From the NCBI GenBank assembly GCA_000328365.1, contig KB309204.1:44042-108041 (forward strand): a DNA stretch of 64,000 nucleotides. Direction: 5' to 3'. Made by a program: the position numbers and the translations under genes. Numbering within the stretch: position 1 is the first letter of the stretch; every line of letters begins with the position of its first letter. Source of the DNA: Capitella teleta. Taxonomy: Eukaryota > Annelida > Polychaeta > Capitellidae. The notes under the pieces were generated by a model that did not search any database, was not told where the DNA came from, and worked only from the letters and a program-made list of their open reading frames with translations. Positions 47,322-60,857 of this stretch are shown piece by piece.

Positions 47322-47596
47322 GACCTCATAGTATAAGGATACTTGTGACCTCATAGTATAAGGATACTTGTGACCTCATAGTATAAGGATACTTGTGACC
47401 TCATAGTATAAGGATACTTGTGACCTCATAGTATAAGGATACTTGTGACCTCATAGTATAAGGATACTTGTGACCTCATAGTATAAGGATACTTGTGACC
47501 TCATAGTATAAGGATACTTGTGACCTCATAGTATAAGGATACTTGTGACCTCATAGTATAAGGATACTTGTGACCTCATAGTATAAGGATACTTTT
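47322..47596 (+). repeat. 25-bp minisatellite, eleven units
   Basis: The unit begins GACCTCATAG and contains the core GTATAAGGAT, which recurs at 47331 and then every 25 bases up to 47581. Ten units are identical; the eleventh differs by one base near its end (47595). Each unit junction forms TGACCTCA. There are no intervening spacers, so it is a tandem array and not a CRISPR. Confidence 0.98.
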
Positions 47597-50500
47597 GATG
47601 TCCAATGAATCGACTGATTCATGGTGTTCGCTCATTATATAGCAATCAGAAGTAACGGTTGGTCTGACGATCTATACTTCTTCTATACACTTGCTGTTTT
47701 TCAGGCCCTCTTGGGTGAGAATGACCTTTCCCGGAGGTCATGTTTGGAGGATCCATAGATGACCTCGGTGGCCGAGAAGGCGGATGAGGCACTTAATATG
47801 ATTAATTTATTAATTATTATTTTAGTCTTCGGGTGAAGTGCCTTCTTTTTTTATTAGTCTGTCTTCTGTCACTTGGATTCGTTCGTTTTCCATACCAATT
47901 GATCACTAGCAAAGGGCAACCATACCCCATAGTGAGCAAATACGGACCCCAGTAATTAAGAAGAACTTGTAAATCTGACTCCCTCATTATCCGATCATTA
48001 TCACTAGAAACGTATTGAGTCGCGGATTAGAGGCGAGTGTATTTCCAGCCAACGCATTAGTGAACTGCTGTCGTTTTTAACATATATATAACTAACACAT
48101 GGATAGTAACATTTGAATTGCTGGCGGAATATTATGTAAAGTGGTCCAACTGAATTAGAAGTTCGGCTGTACTTTGTCCTCCTCACACCTCCCGTTAATT
48201 AACATTTAAAAAGGCGACTCGTAGGTGGAAGAAAATGCAAATAAATCTTCAATTTAACAATTAAATTAAATTATTTTCAATTTAGCTAATTATAACCATA
48301 GTATAATGAGTTCGCACTTCCAAATGAATGGTCATGGTATTAATGGGTCTGCCATTTGATCAAGCCCTAAACCTGAACCCAAACAGCGATTATTCAAAAT
48401 TGACATTAAGAACAATTGTCTGTGTGATGTCACCTGTAAAATTTGAATGAATTTTTAAAGGGTGTCAAATGGAAAAGGTCAATGATAATAAATAGACAGG
48501 AGACGGTTTTCTCTTGTGATAACCTCAAGTTTCTCGTCCACCTCGTATCGACGTCCCCTTGCGGTATCCATATCGATATTAAAACCTTGTTAACCTGTGT
48601 AGTCCTCGTATATCGGGTTGTTATCCATTCTTACTTAGACTAGAAATTGATGCCTTGAACAGTGTGGTGACCTAAGGGGCAGAAATCTAAAAGCAGACGA
48701 GAGCAAGAAGATCACCATAAAGGAAATGAAGTGCCGGCAATGGTGAATAATATGAATGCTTTGTGATCGATTATCACACATCTTGTTACATTGACCTGTT
48801 ATTAACCCCCTGAATATTGTATCAAAATGTACCACTTTTGAAATCAGCAATGAGTATTTCATGTCATCATCGTTCATATTGATGTGCATGGTGTATCATT
48901 GCATTACACTGCTTAATTGATTAATTAATTGCGATGGTGTTTAATCTCACGATATCATGGTCACTAGAGTAGTGAATATTATTGCATTACTTGATAGTGC
49001 AGCATTGCTTGATGAGGCTCTCCTGGTGTGAGTGGAACTCTTTGTTGATTCAATCCTCTGATGTGAGGTTCGTGTGAGGCTAAGCTAACAAAAATTACGG
49101 TCCTCTGTTACGCCCTTGTTTGTTCAATTTGATACCTGCTTTATTGGCCAGTACAGCGGTGTCACCTATATTGCAGTTTATTTGTCGAGGGTATATTCGT
49201 GATGTACTTAGCTATGCTGGGTTTCGTGAAAAAATAACCCAAGGTGCACTTTTTCAAAGATCCATGATTTACATTTAGATATCACAATGAGAAATGCATT
49301 TTCTCAGATCTAATCAAAGTTTAATTTTGTAGATAAATGGATAAAATAATGACATTTGCAGGGCAGCAAAGATCATCATTGATTTCAGAGAATGTATTAC
49401 ACCACATAAAGAAGATACACACTGAGATCTGCCTCAAAAATACAATTTTTTACAACTCAATTTCCATTGCCAGTGGGGTGTCATTAATCCGGGAAGCCAT
49501 TAGCACACAACCATCCTTCCCTCTCGTCCTAAGTTCAAGTATAACAGGGCGCTATCTATTCCCATGGGATGCACTTCAGTTTCTCTGTGATATTATACTA
49601 ACACCTGTGTGCCTTTCCTCTCGACTCCATCAAATATACCTGACAAAGCAGGAGATAATTGTTCTGATCTTTCACCGTATCAAGTACATGAGTTACGCTC
49701 AGAGTAAAAACAAGCATGCTGTCCAACAGCGCACAAGGGCCGCATTAATCACCACTGTCTGCGTTGTGTACGTTGGCAAGGAACGTAATACGTCTAAACA
49801 CTGGAATCGTATGTCATGAGCATCAAAGGCCGGCCACCAATGGAGGAGAGTTAGGAGCCGCTTTTTTGTTTGTCAATACTTGTTTAACTTTGTTCGTGTG
49901 CTGTATCGGGATAATTGGGAAGAAGCAGCTATTACTTCAGCTTCGTGAACATAAATCATGGGCGCTCGGTTCAGAAGGAGCTTTGTGTATTTTTTTGTTA
50001 CAGCTCCACCTTTCAACCTTTGCTCAATCAAGCTGACGATGATTGATTTGCTTTGATAATGCGAAGTAAACAGTTCCTATAATGTATAATATATATTATT
50101 TATTTCCTCAGTCGTTTCATTATTTTGATTAGGATTTTGTGTGCAGTTGACAAAGATAAACATATCGATCGATCCAGGAAATAAAGCCCATCTTGATAAT
50201 TACCTTGCATAAGCATTGTATTACTATATAAATTGCACAGAAACACAGTTAGATTATTAAGATTAAGATAAGATAAGAGAACAACAATACATTAGCAAAA
50301 TTCAATATCGCATGAAAACATGGACAATTACAAAAAACTTAAATTAAAACTCATACTAGAAGAATTTATGATGATTATCGATTATTATAAATCGATAGTT
50401 TCATATAATATTTCATTGAAAGCACTTGATGATTAAATTACTTTAGTTTAGCCGTCTACAAAATTGGATTCCTGCTCAATTACCATCAAAGACCCCAATA

Positions 50501-52548
50501 TATGTCCTCTCAGAGGATGCCACCTGCACATTCTCACTCAACTCTTTTATGGCTTCCTTATTAATTCATACAATGCATACCTAGGTAGTAGGTACACTCT
50601 TCTGAATGATAGCAGTCTATTGGCTAGTACTTTGACCTAGTTTGACTTATTACGCATGAAACAGAAGCTTCCATCGCAAGGTGTGGGTGCTCTTAATGGT
50701 AATGAAAGTGTCGAGTTACACGTTTAGAAACCAAAAGCATTGCCAACAAACTGAAAGAAACGCTAGACCCAAGGCACTGTTTTTTGTTGTTTTTTTTTTT
50801 TGGGGGGGGGGGTTGGGGGTGGTTTTCACATAGGGTATGCAAGAAAATTCCTCCAAAGTCCGCCTTCCGTGTGGATTGCACGACTTGGAATGTCAGCAAT
50901 GCCTTGTTAGCACCTCGAATTGCACTCCACTGAACTCTGACTGTTGATAATAAACCAACTCCGGTTACAAAAAGTTATCGCCACTTTGTCGATTGGCTCC
51001 TGCAATAAGAAGTAAACATGCCGAATGCCCCAGATGGAACAACCACCACGTTTGGATAGCAAAGTAAATGTACACAGTGAACAGATCTGAGAAAAGCCAA
51101 CTCGGATTAAGGGAGCGAATGTGGGACATACTTTTTTTCTTTGTTCCCTTTGGAGATAAAAGAAAGTAGAAAAGGGCGTTAATCCCCGACTGAATTGATT
51201 GGATTGTTGTTCTTCGGCCTTGATGGGAGACAATGGTTACATTGTTATTGTTACCTTTGGTTGAAGGGATAAGGTTAACAGACGTCTCAAGAGTGTCTGC
51301 GCGGGCCATGATGATTGCAATTTATAAGACTAAGAAATGGTTTGAGAGCATCTGTCACGGAATGATGGAAGCTCACCATAGGCGAACATAATCTGAACCT
51401 GAAAAGTGTGTTGCTGTGGGTTTATTTTCTTGCCATATAATTTCTGACCAATGACCAATGCAGCGTACAAGACCTCCTGGCCAGACAAGTTGAAGAAAAT
51501 AGCACCATAGTACGTATACGTACGTAGTACGTATGTACCCCTATCCACGCATCCAGATTATTCTCATTTTTGAAGTCCTATGATCAATCATCAGTGATGT
51601 TATACGATACGAAAGTCTTTATTATGTAATAATATTGTGTTGTATAAGATAACTTTTCTATCAACCTCATCCGATCTGTAATTCTGGGAGCCTGATCCAA
51701 GATGTCTCCTATATATCATGACGTAATGTCTTTGACGTAACAAACCAGACACTCATTACGTTTGATTAGTTAGCCAGAGTGGTCTTACATTTGATTGCAG
51801 ACTTTGTGGAATTCAATGCGACAATTCCGTTTCCCCAGCAATATTGAAAGAATCAATTTGCGCATATTGCCATGATTATGCAGCTAAATGGTGTTCTGAG
51901 CAACTGTTATTACTCCTTAGAGTTATGAGCGTGTATGCCACATGTCGATCCCAATTTATGAACATTATGTGATGAATTAACAAAGATGGTGACTGTACAT
52001 CAGTAACTTCACAAATAAATGAGAGGAATAAGAGAATGGGTAAATTGTGGTATGGGAAATAGCACCCCTTGTTTCAAGAATATATCAATGCAGAGAGTGA
52101 AGATGCATGATTATGACATGCTCATGAAGTGGATATATCAGAAGGAAAAAGCAGACAGGTTTTTTGGGGTTTTTTTCAAACTGCATTATATTCCAGTCGA
52201 GCATAAAAGAATGGATTAAAGTGGATTAAGTGTCTGGCATTTAACAGCAATAGCAACCTTTATTGATGCGGGTTGCTTTCTGACACCAGCATTGTTTTTC
52301 TTCCAATTCGTCTATTTGTTGATTCTGCAATCCAATATAGATTAAATTATAAGTTTATACACGCAACCGACATGTGCGATTATTTTGTTGTTATCAAACT
52401 TATCAGCTAATCGACTTCCGAAAACCGTAATTTTGTGTAGGAGAATCATCGGCTACAATTGGCAAAGAGGGATCTCATGATTTTTTATTATATATTCATT
52501 GCGCTGATTTTTATGTAGTTATTTTTTGTTTTCTTTATTGTTGATTTC
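47597..52548. other. Long non-coding stretch
   Basis: TGACCT (47722-47727) and AGGTCA (47735-47740) face away from each other across 7 bp just after the minisatellite. A T-to-G homopolymer switch lies at 50780-50822. The 160-codon open frame at 49337-49819 has no recognisable domain and is not called. A palindrome GTACGTATACGTAC lies at 51510-51523. No gene seen. Confidence 0.45.
50780..50822 (+). repeat. T tract switching to G tract, possible G-quadruplex
   Basis: T-rich run to 50801, then eleven G, TT, five G, T, GG. The G blocks could fold into a quadruplex on the plus strand. It is the second T-to-G junction in the window. Confidence 0.7.
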
Positions 52549-52740
52549 TTCCTCGGTGGAGCGGTGTTAGCGCGCTCGCTTAGCGTGCCGAGGGTCATGG
52601 GTTCGATTCCCGGACAGGTGCAAGACTTGCCGGGCTTCGAATCTCTAATATCACCAATGTCTATAACCCAGACGCCCTCATAACTCTAATCAGGTTTTGC
52701 TTTAAGCATAAATTCCGCGTGTTAGATCACAGCACCCATT
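52549..52740 (+). mobile_element. tRNA-derived SINE
   Basis: Head with an A-box-like GTGGAGCGGTGTTAG (52556-52570) and a strong B box GGGTTCGATTCCC (52599-52611). The ends do not pair as an acceptor stem. The body continues for about 120 bp to an unclear right end. It differs from the SINEs at 30.3 and 42.9 kb in the body, so it appears to be another family. Confidence 0.6.
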
Positions 52741-55518
52741 CATATTCCGAGTGTACATGGTAGCTATTTCTTAGAAATCACCTACAGTCATGCAGTGTTT
52801 ATGATACTCTTATCTTTGATCTTCAGTATTGACGCTCAAGAGCGATAATGTAGTCTCTCAGTGGGCTGAATGAAGTAGTACTCCAGAAAAGGGACAGAGA
52901 CCATTGTTCCTCAGATCATTAAAATTTAGCACGGACACAGTTCTTGTCAGTAAACAGAATAGCTGAATCAGTGACGAACGTTGATTAGAACACCCTCTGA
53001 TAAAGGCTCCCAGTGGTCACACATCCAGGGTGGCATAGTTTTGTTTCCTTTACAGGTGAATAATGCATGTCGTCACGAGGCATCGTAGCCCAGTGTTTCA
53101 TGAGGCATGAAGACCAATGACCTAGAAACATGCTCTTCCTTTCACCAAATTCCATTAACTGCTATATGCCTCGTATATTCCACGCATCGCTGGCCAAGAT
53201 ATCTCCTCGCAAGCGCTCTTTTTTTTCTCGTTTGCTCATTTATTGCATGCAATATAACACACATTGTCGTATATTACAATCAAAGAGCCATAAATCTAGC
53301 ATTGGATTGTCAGCGTACTACGCTTTCAACTCTAAGCTCTTAAAAAGGTCATTACAGAAATTTTGATCTCAGAATTGATTATTGCTGAATCAGACACAGC
53401 GAGCATGGAATCCTATCTGCGCTTGATTACTTTCGACTAAAACATGAATTATTGTATTTGTATTTGTTAATTTAACACCTTGTGAATGTAATCAACCAGG
53501 GAATAATATAGCTCATTAGGTAGACATTTGCATAAATTACTAGACCATAGTATTTTTTTAATTAATGATGTATGTCTAAAATTTACACGTTGCATTCTAC
53601 CCTCCAGTTGCGGCTTGTAATTACAGTCAACCAAGACTGATTTCCATCACCCATCTCAATAACAACCCAACCAGCCAACTGGCCATAACTCAAAGTAATT
53701 CAGTAGATCTTATCCTATCTTGCGCTATCTTAAATGAAGCAAGTGATTCATCTGCTGCCTCCGAAATATCTCATGTATGTAATGGCATTTTGATGGCACT
53801 CGGGTCGCTTCGTCATCCTCAGATACTGTTTCCTAATGGTCAAATCAAGAGGCCTGGAATCCGAGGCCATCGCTTTCTTGGATTCCACTTTGGCAGTGAT
53901 ATAATGACGTCTTTTGTCCTCTTCACCCTCCTCCAGTTTTCAATGGAGATCCTGCTCTTCTGACGTGGGCGTAGAGTTTCTACTTTTCCTGGTTTAAAGA
54001 AAACTCAGCCATGGTTTTGAAATTTCAACACTAGGTTAGTACATGTATTGATACGCATTCGGATTTTTGCAATAATCTCTTAATCAGTTATCGCACAATG
54101 CTTGGCTGCACAATGATGTGGTTGATGCATTGAATTATTTATTTATGCAAATGTTAGGGAAAAGCAAGTTTGTCGACTGATGGTAATGAAGTGTGATCGA
54201 TCTGAGCGACGATGAATTTTCGAATGAGGTGAATCTCACAGCCTCACACGTGGTATCTTGCCCTTTTAAGTACTCGATTGTCTTGTGAATACAGGCGAAT
54301 TATTGTTTAAAAGTCTACACCAGAGACCATACTAGGCATAGTGGAGAATTGACATGTTTCCTAAGCGTTGCCAGGAATGATACTAAAAATGAAGAAATTT
54401 GATAGCGTGAGAACATATAAAACGCACAATATGGGTCCCAATACCGTGGACCGTATATAAGCGACGTCAATGCAAAACAAATCGCACCCCATACCTTCCC
54501 AAGGAAAGTTTATATCAGTAAAAATAGAAATATCAAGCGTAGGGTACGTGTTGCTATAATTAGATCATCGTTTCGTACACCGCAAGACTATATAAGTGTT
54601 CATTAGCATCATGCAGTAACCAGATCCTAAGGCTCCTCCATTTAGACGATCAAAAGCAATAGGCACAGGCAAGGAAGAGGATCATCACGAAACAATCGTC
54701 TGGCACCTTTATAATTCACGAATGATGCATAGAAAATCCTTTCCAAAGCAATCTAAATAAAGCAACATCGAATTAAATTGACACCTCTCTGGAAACACAA
54801 TCAGTCGCAATATGCGATCACGATTCATGAGCATATAATACAGAAGAAAGAATTATAATGAATAATGAAGTATCGGGTTGCGTTGACCGCTGGGTGACAA
54901 TGAAGGATATGCAGACATAGTGGCATTAACAGCCAACCATAGTTTATGCGACATAAACACATGATGCTGATGCATGTGGTCTAATTTCCCAGAGGAACCA
55001 GATCATTCGACCTTCACCAACATCCATGGCCTCCGTATATACTGCCAAATAAATGCCTGGGCGAGCCTCTTCTTCACTCATTGGCGCATCGTTATCCGGA
55101 AATAAAACTGTCATCAGAACCTGGACTTTGTCACAAATTGGAGCAGGAAGATGGCCAATAACCTCGACCGTGACCCTTTCTGTCGGAAGAATAAGTTCGG
55201 TGCAAAGATCTGTTGTAAGCGCAGAATGCGCTCAATGAGCTCGAGAATTCCATTCGTGATTGCCATGCACATTTGAATGAAAATTTGAACCATTAGAGGG
55301 AGGATTGCTAGCATCCGATGAAGTTATACTTGTCGTCTATTCACTGTCAGTCACTGAGTATCTAAAAGACATCTGAGTGCCACACAGTACAACGAAAAAC
55401 TTACTTGTTATAGTGCAAATAGGTCATTATGAAAGAGAACAATGTGTTTGGATATTGAACCGCGGGTTTAATCAATAGATTTACCAAATGTTGTTTAGAC
55501 TCTGCTTTTAAAGAAAAA
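52741..55518. other. Non-coding stretch
   Basis: No gene, RNA or repeat that I can support. Short open frames only. Confidence 0.45.
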
Positions 55519-55675
55519 TTGATTGATTGCATGATTGCAGGATTGATTGATTGATCGATTGATTGATTGATTGATTGATTGTTTGATTGATTGATTGATT
55601 GATTGATTGAGTGAGTGAGTGAGTGACTGACTGACTGACTGACTGACTGACTGACTGACTGACTGACTGACTGAC

Positions 55676-55726
<51 letters not shown>

Positions 55727-55894
55727 CTGATTGATTGATTCATTGATTCATTGATTGATTGATTCATTGATTCATTGATTCATTGATTCATTGATTCATT
55801 CATTGATTCATTTATTCATTGATTCATTGATTCATTGATTCATTGATTCATTCATTCATTGATTCATTCATTCATTGATTCATTCATTCATTGA
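55519..55894 (+). repeat. Compound tetranucleotide array
   Basis: About 375 bp in which a 4-bp register is largely kept while the unit changes in blocks: TTGA (to about 55610), GTGA (55611-55624), CTGA (55625-55677), TTGA again (to about 55738), then alternating TTCA and TTGA, an 8-bp higher-order unit, to the end. Asn/Gln/Ser-rich frames over it are artefacts. Confidence 0.97.
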
Positions 55895-56078
55895 TATGAA
55901 AAAAAATTAATAGGCTTATAAAAGTTTACTTTTCTTTAATGATTGAATAATAATAAATGCAAAGAATCGTTATCTTTATATTTTAATTGAAGTTAGGTTT
56001 ATAGTTGGGTAAGTGATTCGTAGATCTAAAGTGATATGGACCTTCTCAATGTGTTACTATGGGATATGACTTACAACC

Positions 56079-56114
56079 ATTAATTAATTAATTAATTAAT
56101 TAATTAATTATTAA
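56079..56114 (+). repeat. ATTA microsatellite
   Basis: Nine repeats of a 4-bp AATT/TTAA unit. Confidence 0.9.
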
Positions 56115-56687
56115 TCGCCAGCAAGATAAGGTGTTACCAGCGTTCACCGAATGAAACGCTAAAACACAGCTTTTGCAATTGCAGACATTGCATGAGAACA
56201 AAAAAATACAGTTTCTGCTGAAATTCAATCGGTGTTAAGAATCCGAATTTAGATAATAGGATTCAATCAAGGGCTTTGCAAATGCTATCTCGGCGTAATT
56301 GTAATGATATTCATCAGATCGTATCTCTAAGCTGAGTAATAAAGTATAAAGTGGTAAGTAGATTAGGACTCTTGTAACATTATTAAGCACCAACATGTCA
56401 AGTTTCAATTGAGCTGTTCTGATCGCGACGTCTAGGCATTCAACAAACTGTTTTCCGTTCACGTGATCCCAATATGCATTCTAGTATTTCTCGGTCGAGA
56501 AGAAATTGTTTATATGTATATTGGTGTGCAACTGAGAATCAATTCGTGTGCTCTACTCATGTTGATTCACTTATGCAAGCATGCCAATACAAGTAACAGC
56601 AAGTAACATTAATCTACTTAACTCCATTCAAGACATGCATGTTCATAACGCATTGAAACCAAATTTAATAAAAGGAAAAAGAGGCAG

Positions 56688-56714
56688 AGACGTTAATATT
56701 TAATATTAACGTCT
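56688..56714. repeat. Perfect 27-bp palindrome
   Basis: AGACGTTAATATT and its exact reverse complement flank one T. Adjacent sequence to 56750 is a second TTAATATTAAAT-type palindrome. It would extrude as a tight hairpin or cruciform. Confidence 0.9.
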
Positions 56715-57232
56715 AATCATATTTAATTAATATTAAATATTAATTTAATAGAGAGACCAGATTGAAAGAGATCCACAAATATTAGAGTGGAAGTAGGTCA
56801 TCCTTTGTCTCTGAGCGATATTGGAGATACCAATGGTATAAATTCTCTTGTGGATAAATATCATAAGAAAATCAATCCCTTCCAAGACTCGGCGCTGTAA
56901 TTTTCAAGATCAAGAAACAGGTAGCAGTTCTGCGAGTGTGTTAGGGATCAATGAATGGTGTGATTCACTGACCATTCAGAGTATTTTTTAGAGCACTGTT
57001 GCGTGAGCTTCCTGCCTAATGGGTCGGTTATATTGAGGTTTATAGGTGTGGGTTTTCTCTTTTCAGTTCTGATAAAAATCAGCCCATGGTTGGATGGAAC
57101 TTTTAGGTATCGATGTCAACTGCCATTGCGTAACCATTTCAAAACGCAACTATAAATGTAGCGGCTCATTTACTTTATCATACTAGTTACAATAACGCGT
57201 GCAATTTGCGTCGTGTTGGGAGAACGGGTTTC

Positions 57233-57260
57233 AAAAAAAAAAAAAAAAAAAAAAAAAAAA
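57233..57260 (+). repeat. Poly-A run of 28 bases
   Basis: Uninterrupted A tract without a recognisable retroposon upstream. Confidence 0.9.
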
Positions 57261-57369
57261 CCCTTAGCGAACATTTGATAGTCCCAAGAGCTTCTCATTC
57301 TCTAAACGACTGGCGCAGAGCGCTAATAATGTGGGACTTGCGCTGTGTTCTTTCCAGACAATAAAATCA

Positions 57370-57460
57370 AACCTTGGCGCACGCGGGAGGCGAAAACACC
57401 TGCGCCACGCTGAGATTTGCTGATGATTCTTCCGCCGCTAAAGGTGCACACAGTTCATCC
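57370..57460 (+). repeat. Dispersed repeat fragment, copy 2
   Basis: Contains CCACGCTGAGATTTGCT at 57405-57421, exact match to 26925-26941, with flanking CCTTGG, GGCGAAAAC-like and AAGGTGCAC matches. Copy 2 is shorter between the exact string and AAGGTGCAC than copy 1. Confidence 0.4.
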
Positions 57461-60400
57461 AAAATGGCAGATGCTTTATGCCCTGCTGTCCGCATCACGC
57501 ATTCGATATTTGTATTGCTTTGGTTCCTAACATTTTAACCAACCCTTAATTTTGGCTGGAGGAAAGATATATGGCCAATTAAAGTCTACAAATGGTCCTA
57601 CGCTTTACTCATGTATGTATCAAAAGAACTCTCTGTGTATTACGTTATCCTGTTTCCAACAGGAGGCTTCTCTTTGGACTCATTTGGGGTTAAACATAGT
57701 AATTTGGAGTCTTATAGACGTCACTAAAGAAATCCAGACTAATGGCTGAGGGATCAATTATTCGACGACTCCGCCCTTTTGTCTGATTGCAGAACCAAGC
57801 CACCAAAATACATTATGTACATGTAGTAATAGGCATGTTGAAGAACCTCCTGGGTAAATGCACTGAGTCACACAGACACTTGTCTGGAACGGCTGATGGA
57901 TTCTTTTTGAGCAAATATTTCATCAAATCGATTATCGGCTATCCTCTCAAGATCTATCTCAATTATTTCCCCGTGGCTTCCAATCAAGTTTCCAATTACA
58001 ATATTGAAGCTCTATACATCTCTAGGAATAAACATACCTGGTTATGTTATTGATTTTTTTTGTGATTTCAGCTCTATACATTGCTCTATATATAATGTTT
58101 GTATAATTATTGCATTGGATTAGCAGGAAATCAGGGATATCTATTGCTTGATGGTCTGCATTAGGTCAGAGGAGCTGTTGATGCGATGAATTATGGATCA
58201 GACTGAAAGCATTTGCTCTCTCGCTGGGTCGTTCGATGTCGTCGCCTGACTGAGTAATCCGCCTCGCGAGCTGGTTGTATCAACTAACAGAAAGCCTCTC
58301 ACATATTAGTCCTTGTGGTTCTTTTTATTGCTGTATCCATTGCGCATGTACCGAAACGGTGGTGCTATAAACTGAGTAAGGCATTTCATCCATTTCTGTG
58401 AAGACCTGATCAGTACCCAGCCGTGTGGCATTATTCTGATTACTGACGGTAATAAAATCAGGATAGCAATCATGGAACAACACTGATTGAATTAGTAAAT
58501 GCGGTAGATCATTGCATAAGAAAAGGTTCAAAGTGTGTTTGTGGAATGCGGTTCTCATCCTTGTAGCTGGTGAAATCATCCATGGAATCTTCCCGTGTGA
58601 ATTATGCCAGGGCCTCGTTCAGGACCATGTTGTCCTCGGGTTGAGCTCTATATGATGTATCAATGTCAAAGGTAGTCCAATGATCGAGCACCGGCTAGTG
58701 TATTCAGGGGAAGGTCACAGTTCGTAACGCGAATTAGATAAAATCACCCTTCTGTGAGTATATTATGACTCTAAGCAATATCTAATAGCTGTGTACTGTC
58801 TATATATATATATTAATCGCTGCATTAAATTAGCTGCCCCTGGATTATATAATTCACGATAAAAACAAAACAGGCCCTGTATCATCAAAACCGAAGGTGA
58901 GTGCAATCAACAACCACAAACAGAATGCGTAACAGTTCCCATCACTCATTTGATAATATCATTCATTCTTATTATTCTCAGAATCTGAAGTTGGGTATGA
59001 TCACATGCGACCTTTAAATAAATAGCCTTGCCTCAGAAGTGCGTTATGGCGGAAGCAGGAGAGCGGAACTGACAGAGATCCCACGAGATGAGGCATCGAA
59101 GGCCACAGATGTTGATGTTCATCCTTTAAGCGTTAATTATGTATAGGAATGCGAAGGTAAGGAGACACAACTCGTTGGTGTCCTTGGATCGGCTTGGTTA
59201 CCGGAAGCTCAGAACAATCTCAAATTCATAAATACTTCACTTGGAAGTTGTTTGCAAGATTCAGATGTTTCTTGACTAGCTTCAATAATTTATTTGAAGC
59301 TGAACATTCATTAGACTCTGTACTGCTTGCGTTGATTATCACTAGATTACATATTACTGATGCCGATCTGAAGTTGTCTTTTAATCAAATAACGACAATT
59401 TGTTTATTTGTGACAAGTTAATTTCTTACAATCTGGACTATGCATGCGTTTGGTATTTCTCTTTGTGAAAGCTTTCGATATTTCCGATATAACTTCAGTC
59501 GGTCTATGTAAACCAAGGTTGTCTCTGTGGGTAATTTAATTATCACGCATTCGTACATCAAAGGAATAAGTGATCGTGATGAGTATCGATTGGTTAATCC
59601 CTTTGATGACAATTGGTCGATCGGCCGGGTCGATTCATTTTTTTTTCTTGAAATTCTGATTAAAAGGAACAAAACTGCTTAAATGTAATGGAAAATAGGA
59701 GAGATAAAAAAATATTGAAAATAATCATGTAAGGAATAACAAAACTATTTCACATCTTAATTGGAAAAAAAAATATATTGTTTTGCATTCCATTCAAGGA
59801 GTGCCTTGTTTAATCAGCGTCATTTTATCGATCAACTCCGAATTGGAGGGAGAAAAATATATATATGCATCACGTGTATTACTATGGTTTATGTGCAAAA
59901 GGTTTGATCAGATTTCGCTCTTTTGTGAGTCATGGAACCCTGTTTTGACCTCAGATAACATGTGATTGGCGCAATATTATAGCTGGAGCACCGACAGGTA
60001 TAAGCGTAGACCTTTTAACGGTTTGATTAAGGGCACACTCCGAATGCAACTGGTCGGTTGCGTGACATTGCATAAAACCGAGCAATTTGGGGCCTAATGG
60101 GTGACGTCAAGACTTGATGGCCATAACCGCATGTTACAACACACCTGGGCATAATTCATATTTCTAAAATCTGTGATTTTCTTCCAAAACTTTTCTGTTC
60201 ATTGCTAAATAAGGAGCGAAACAACAAGTCTTCTGAGAAAGGCCTAGTGTTATAATTGGAATTGAATTTATCGACACTCTAAATACAGATTTCTTTACCA
60301 AGACAATGGAATGCAATGCTCTTCCGATAGAGAAATACTACAATTGGTAATGTCACAGTGCATTGCTCCTCTGAGTCTGGAGTTTCAGATGAGCTGTTAC

Positions 60401-60821
60401 GTAAAAGAAACTGTTCGGGGACTGTTTTTATGCCTTGAAACGAAATTTGATAAAGAATGAAACGATTTTTATCGGCTAGTTTGTCAATCAATGTTTATTT
60501 GGATTATAAATTGATTACGGTGTCTGGAATGGTTCATACCACTGATTATGTTCATGTCATCAATGTCCAAAATGTTAATTCTGCATCCGTATTAAGTGCA
60601 GTTCCATCTATTGTGTACTTTTGTCCGAATAATTATATTATATTTGAAAATTTAAGTAAGAGCTTCTATACCTTCATATTTTCATGCCAACTATTTATCA
60701 AAAGTCCGGTTGAAATATGAACGATAACCGAATTGGCATAGAATGCTAATCCAGCAATCGATATTTAACTTACATCACCCGATCGGTCTTCAATAGAATT
60801 CAGTGAAAAGTCTATCTCATG

Positions 60822-60857
<36 letters not shown>

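Larger units (their letters stand above)
55895..57369. other. Non-coding stretch with AT palindromes
   Basis: Includes TTAA-type repeats at 56079-56114, a 27-bp perfect palindrome at 56688-56714 followed by further AT-rich palindromic sequence to about 56750, and a 28-base A run at 57233-57260. No gene seen. Confidence 0.5.

Noticed and set aside
47322-47596. Regular repeats as a CRISPR array
   Set aside because: Units abut with no unique spacers; it is a minisatellite in animal DNA.
49337-49819. 160-codon open frame
   Set aside because: No ordered domain, signal peptide or family motif is visible, and no exon signals or homologous copy support it.
55495-55767. Asn-Gln-Ser repeat open frame
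   Set aside because: Product of the tetranucleotide array read in one register.
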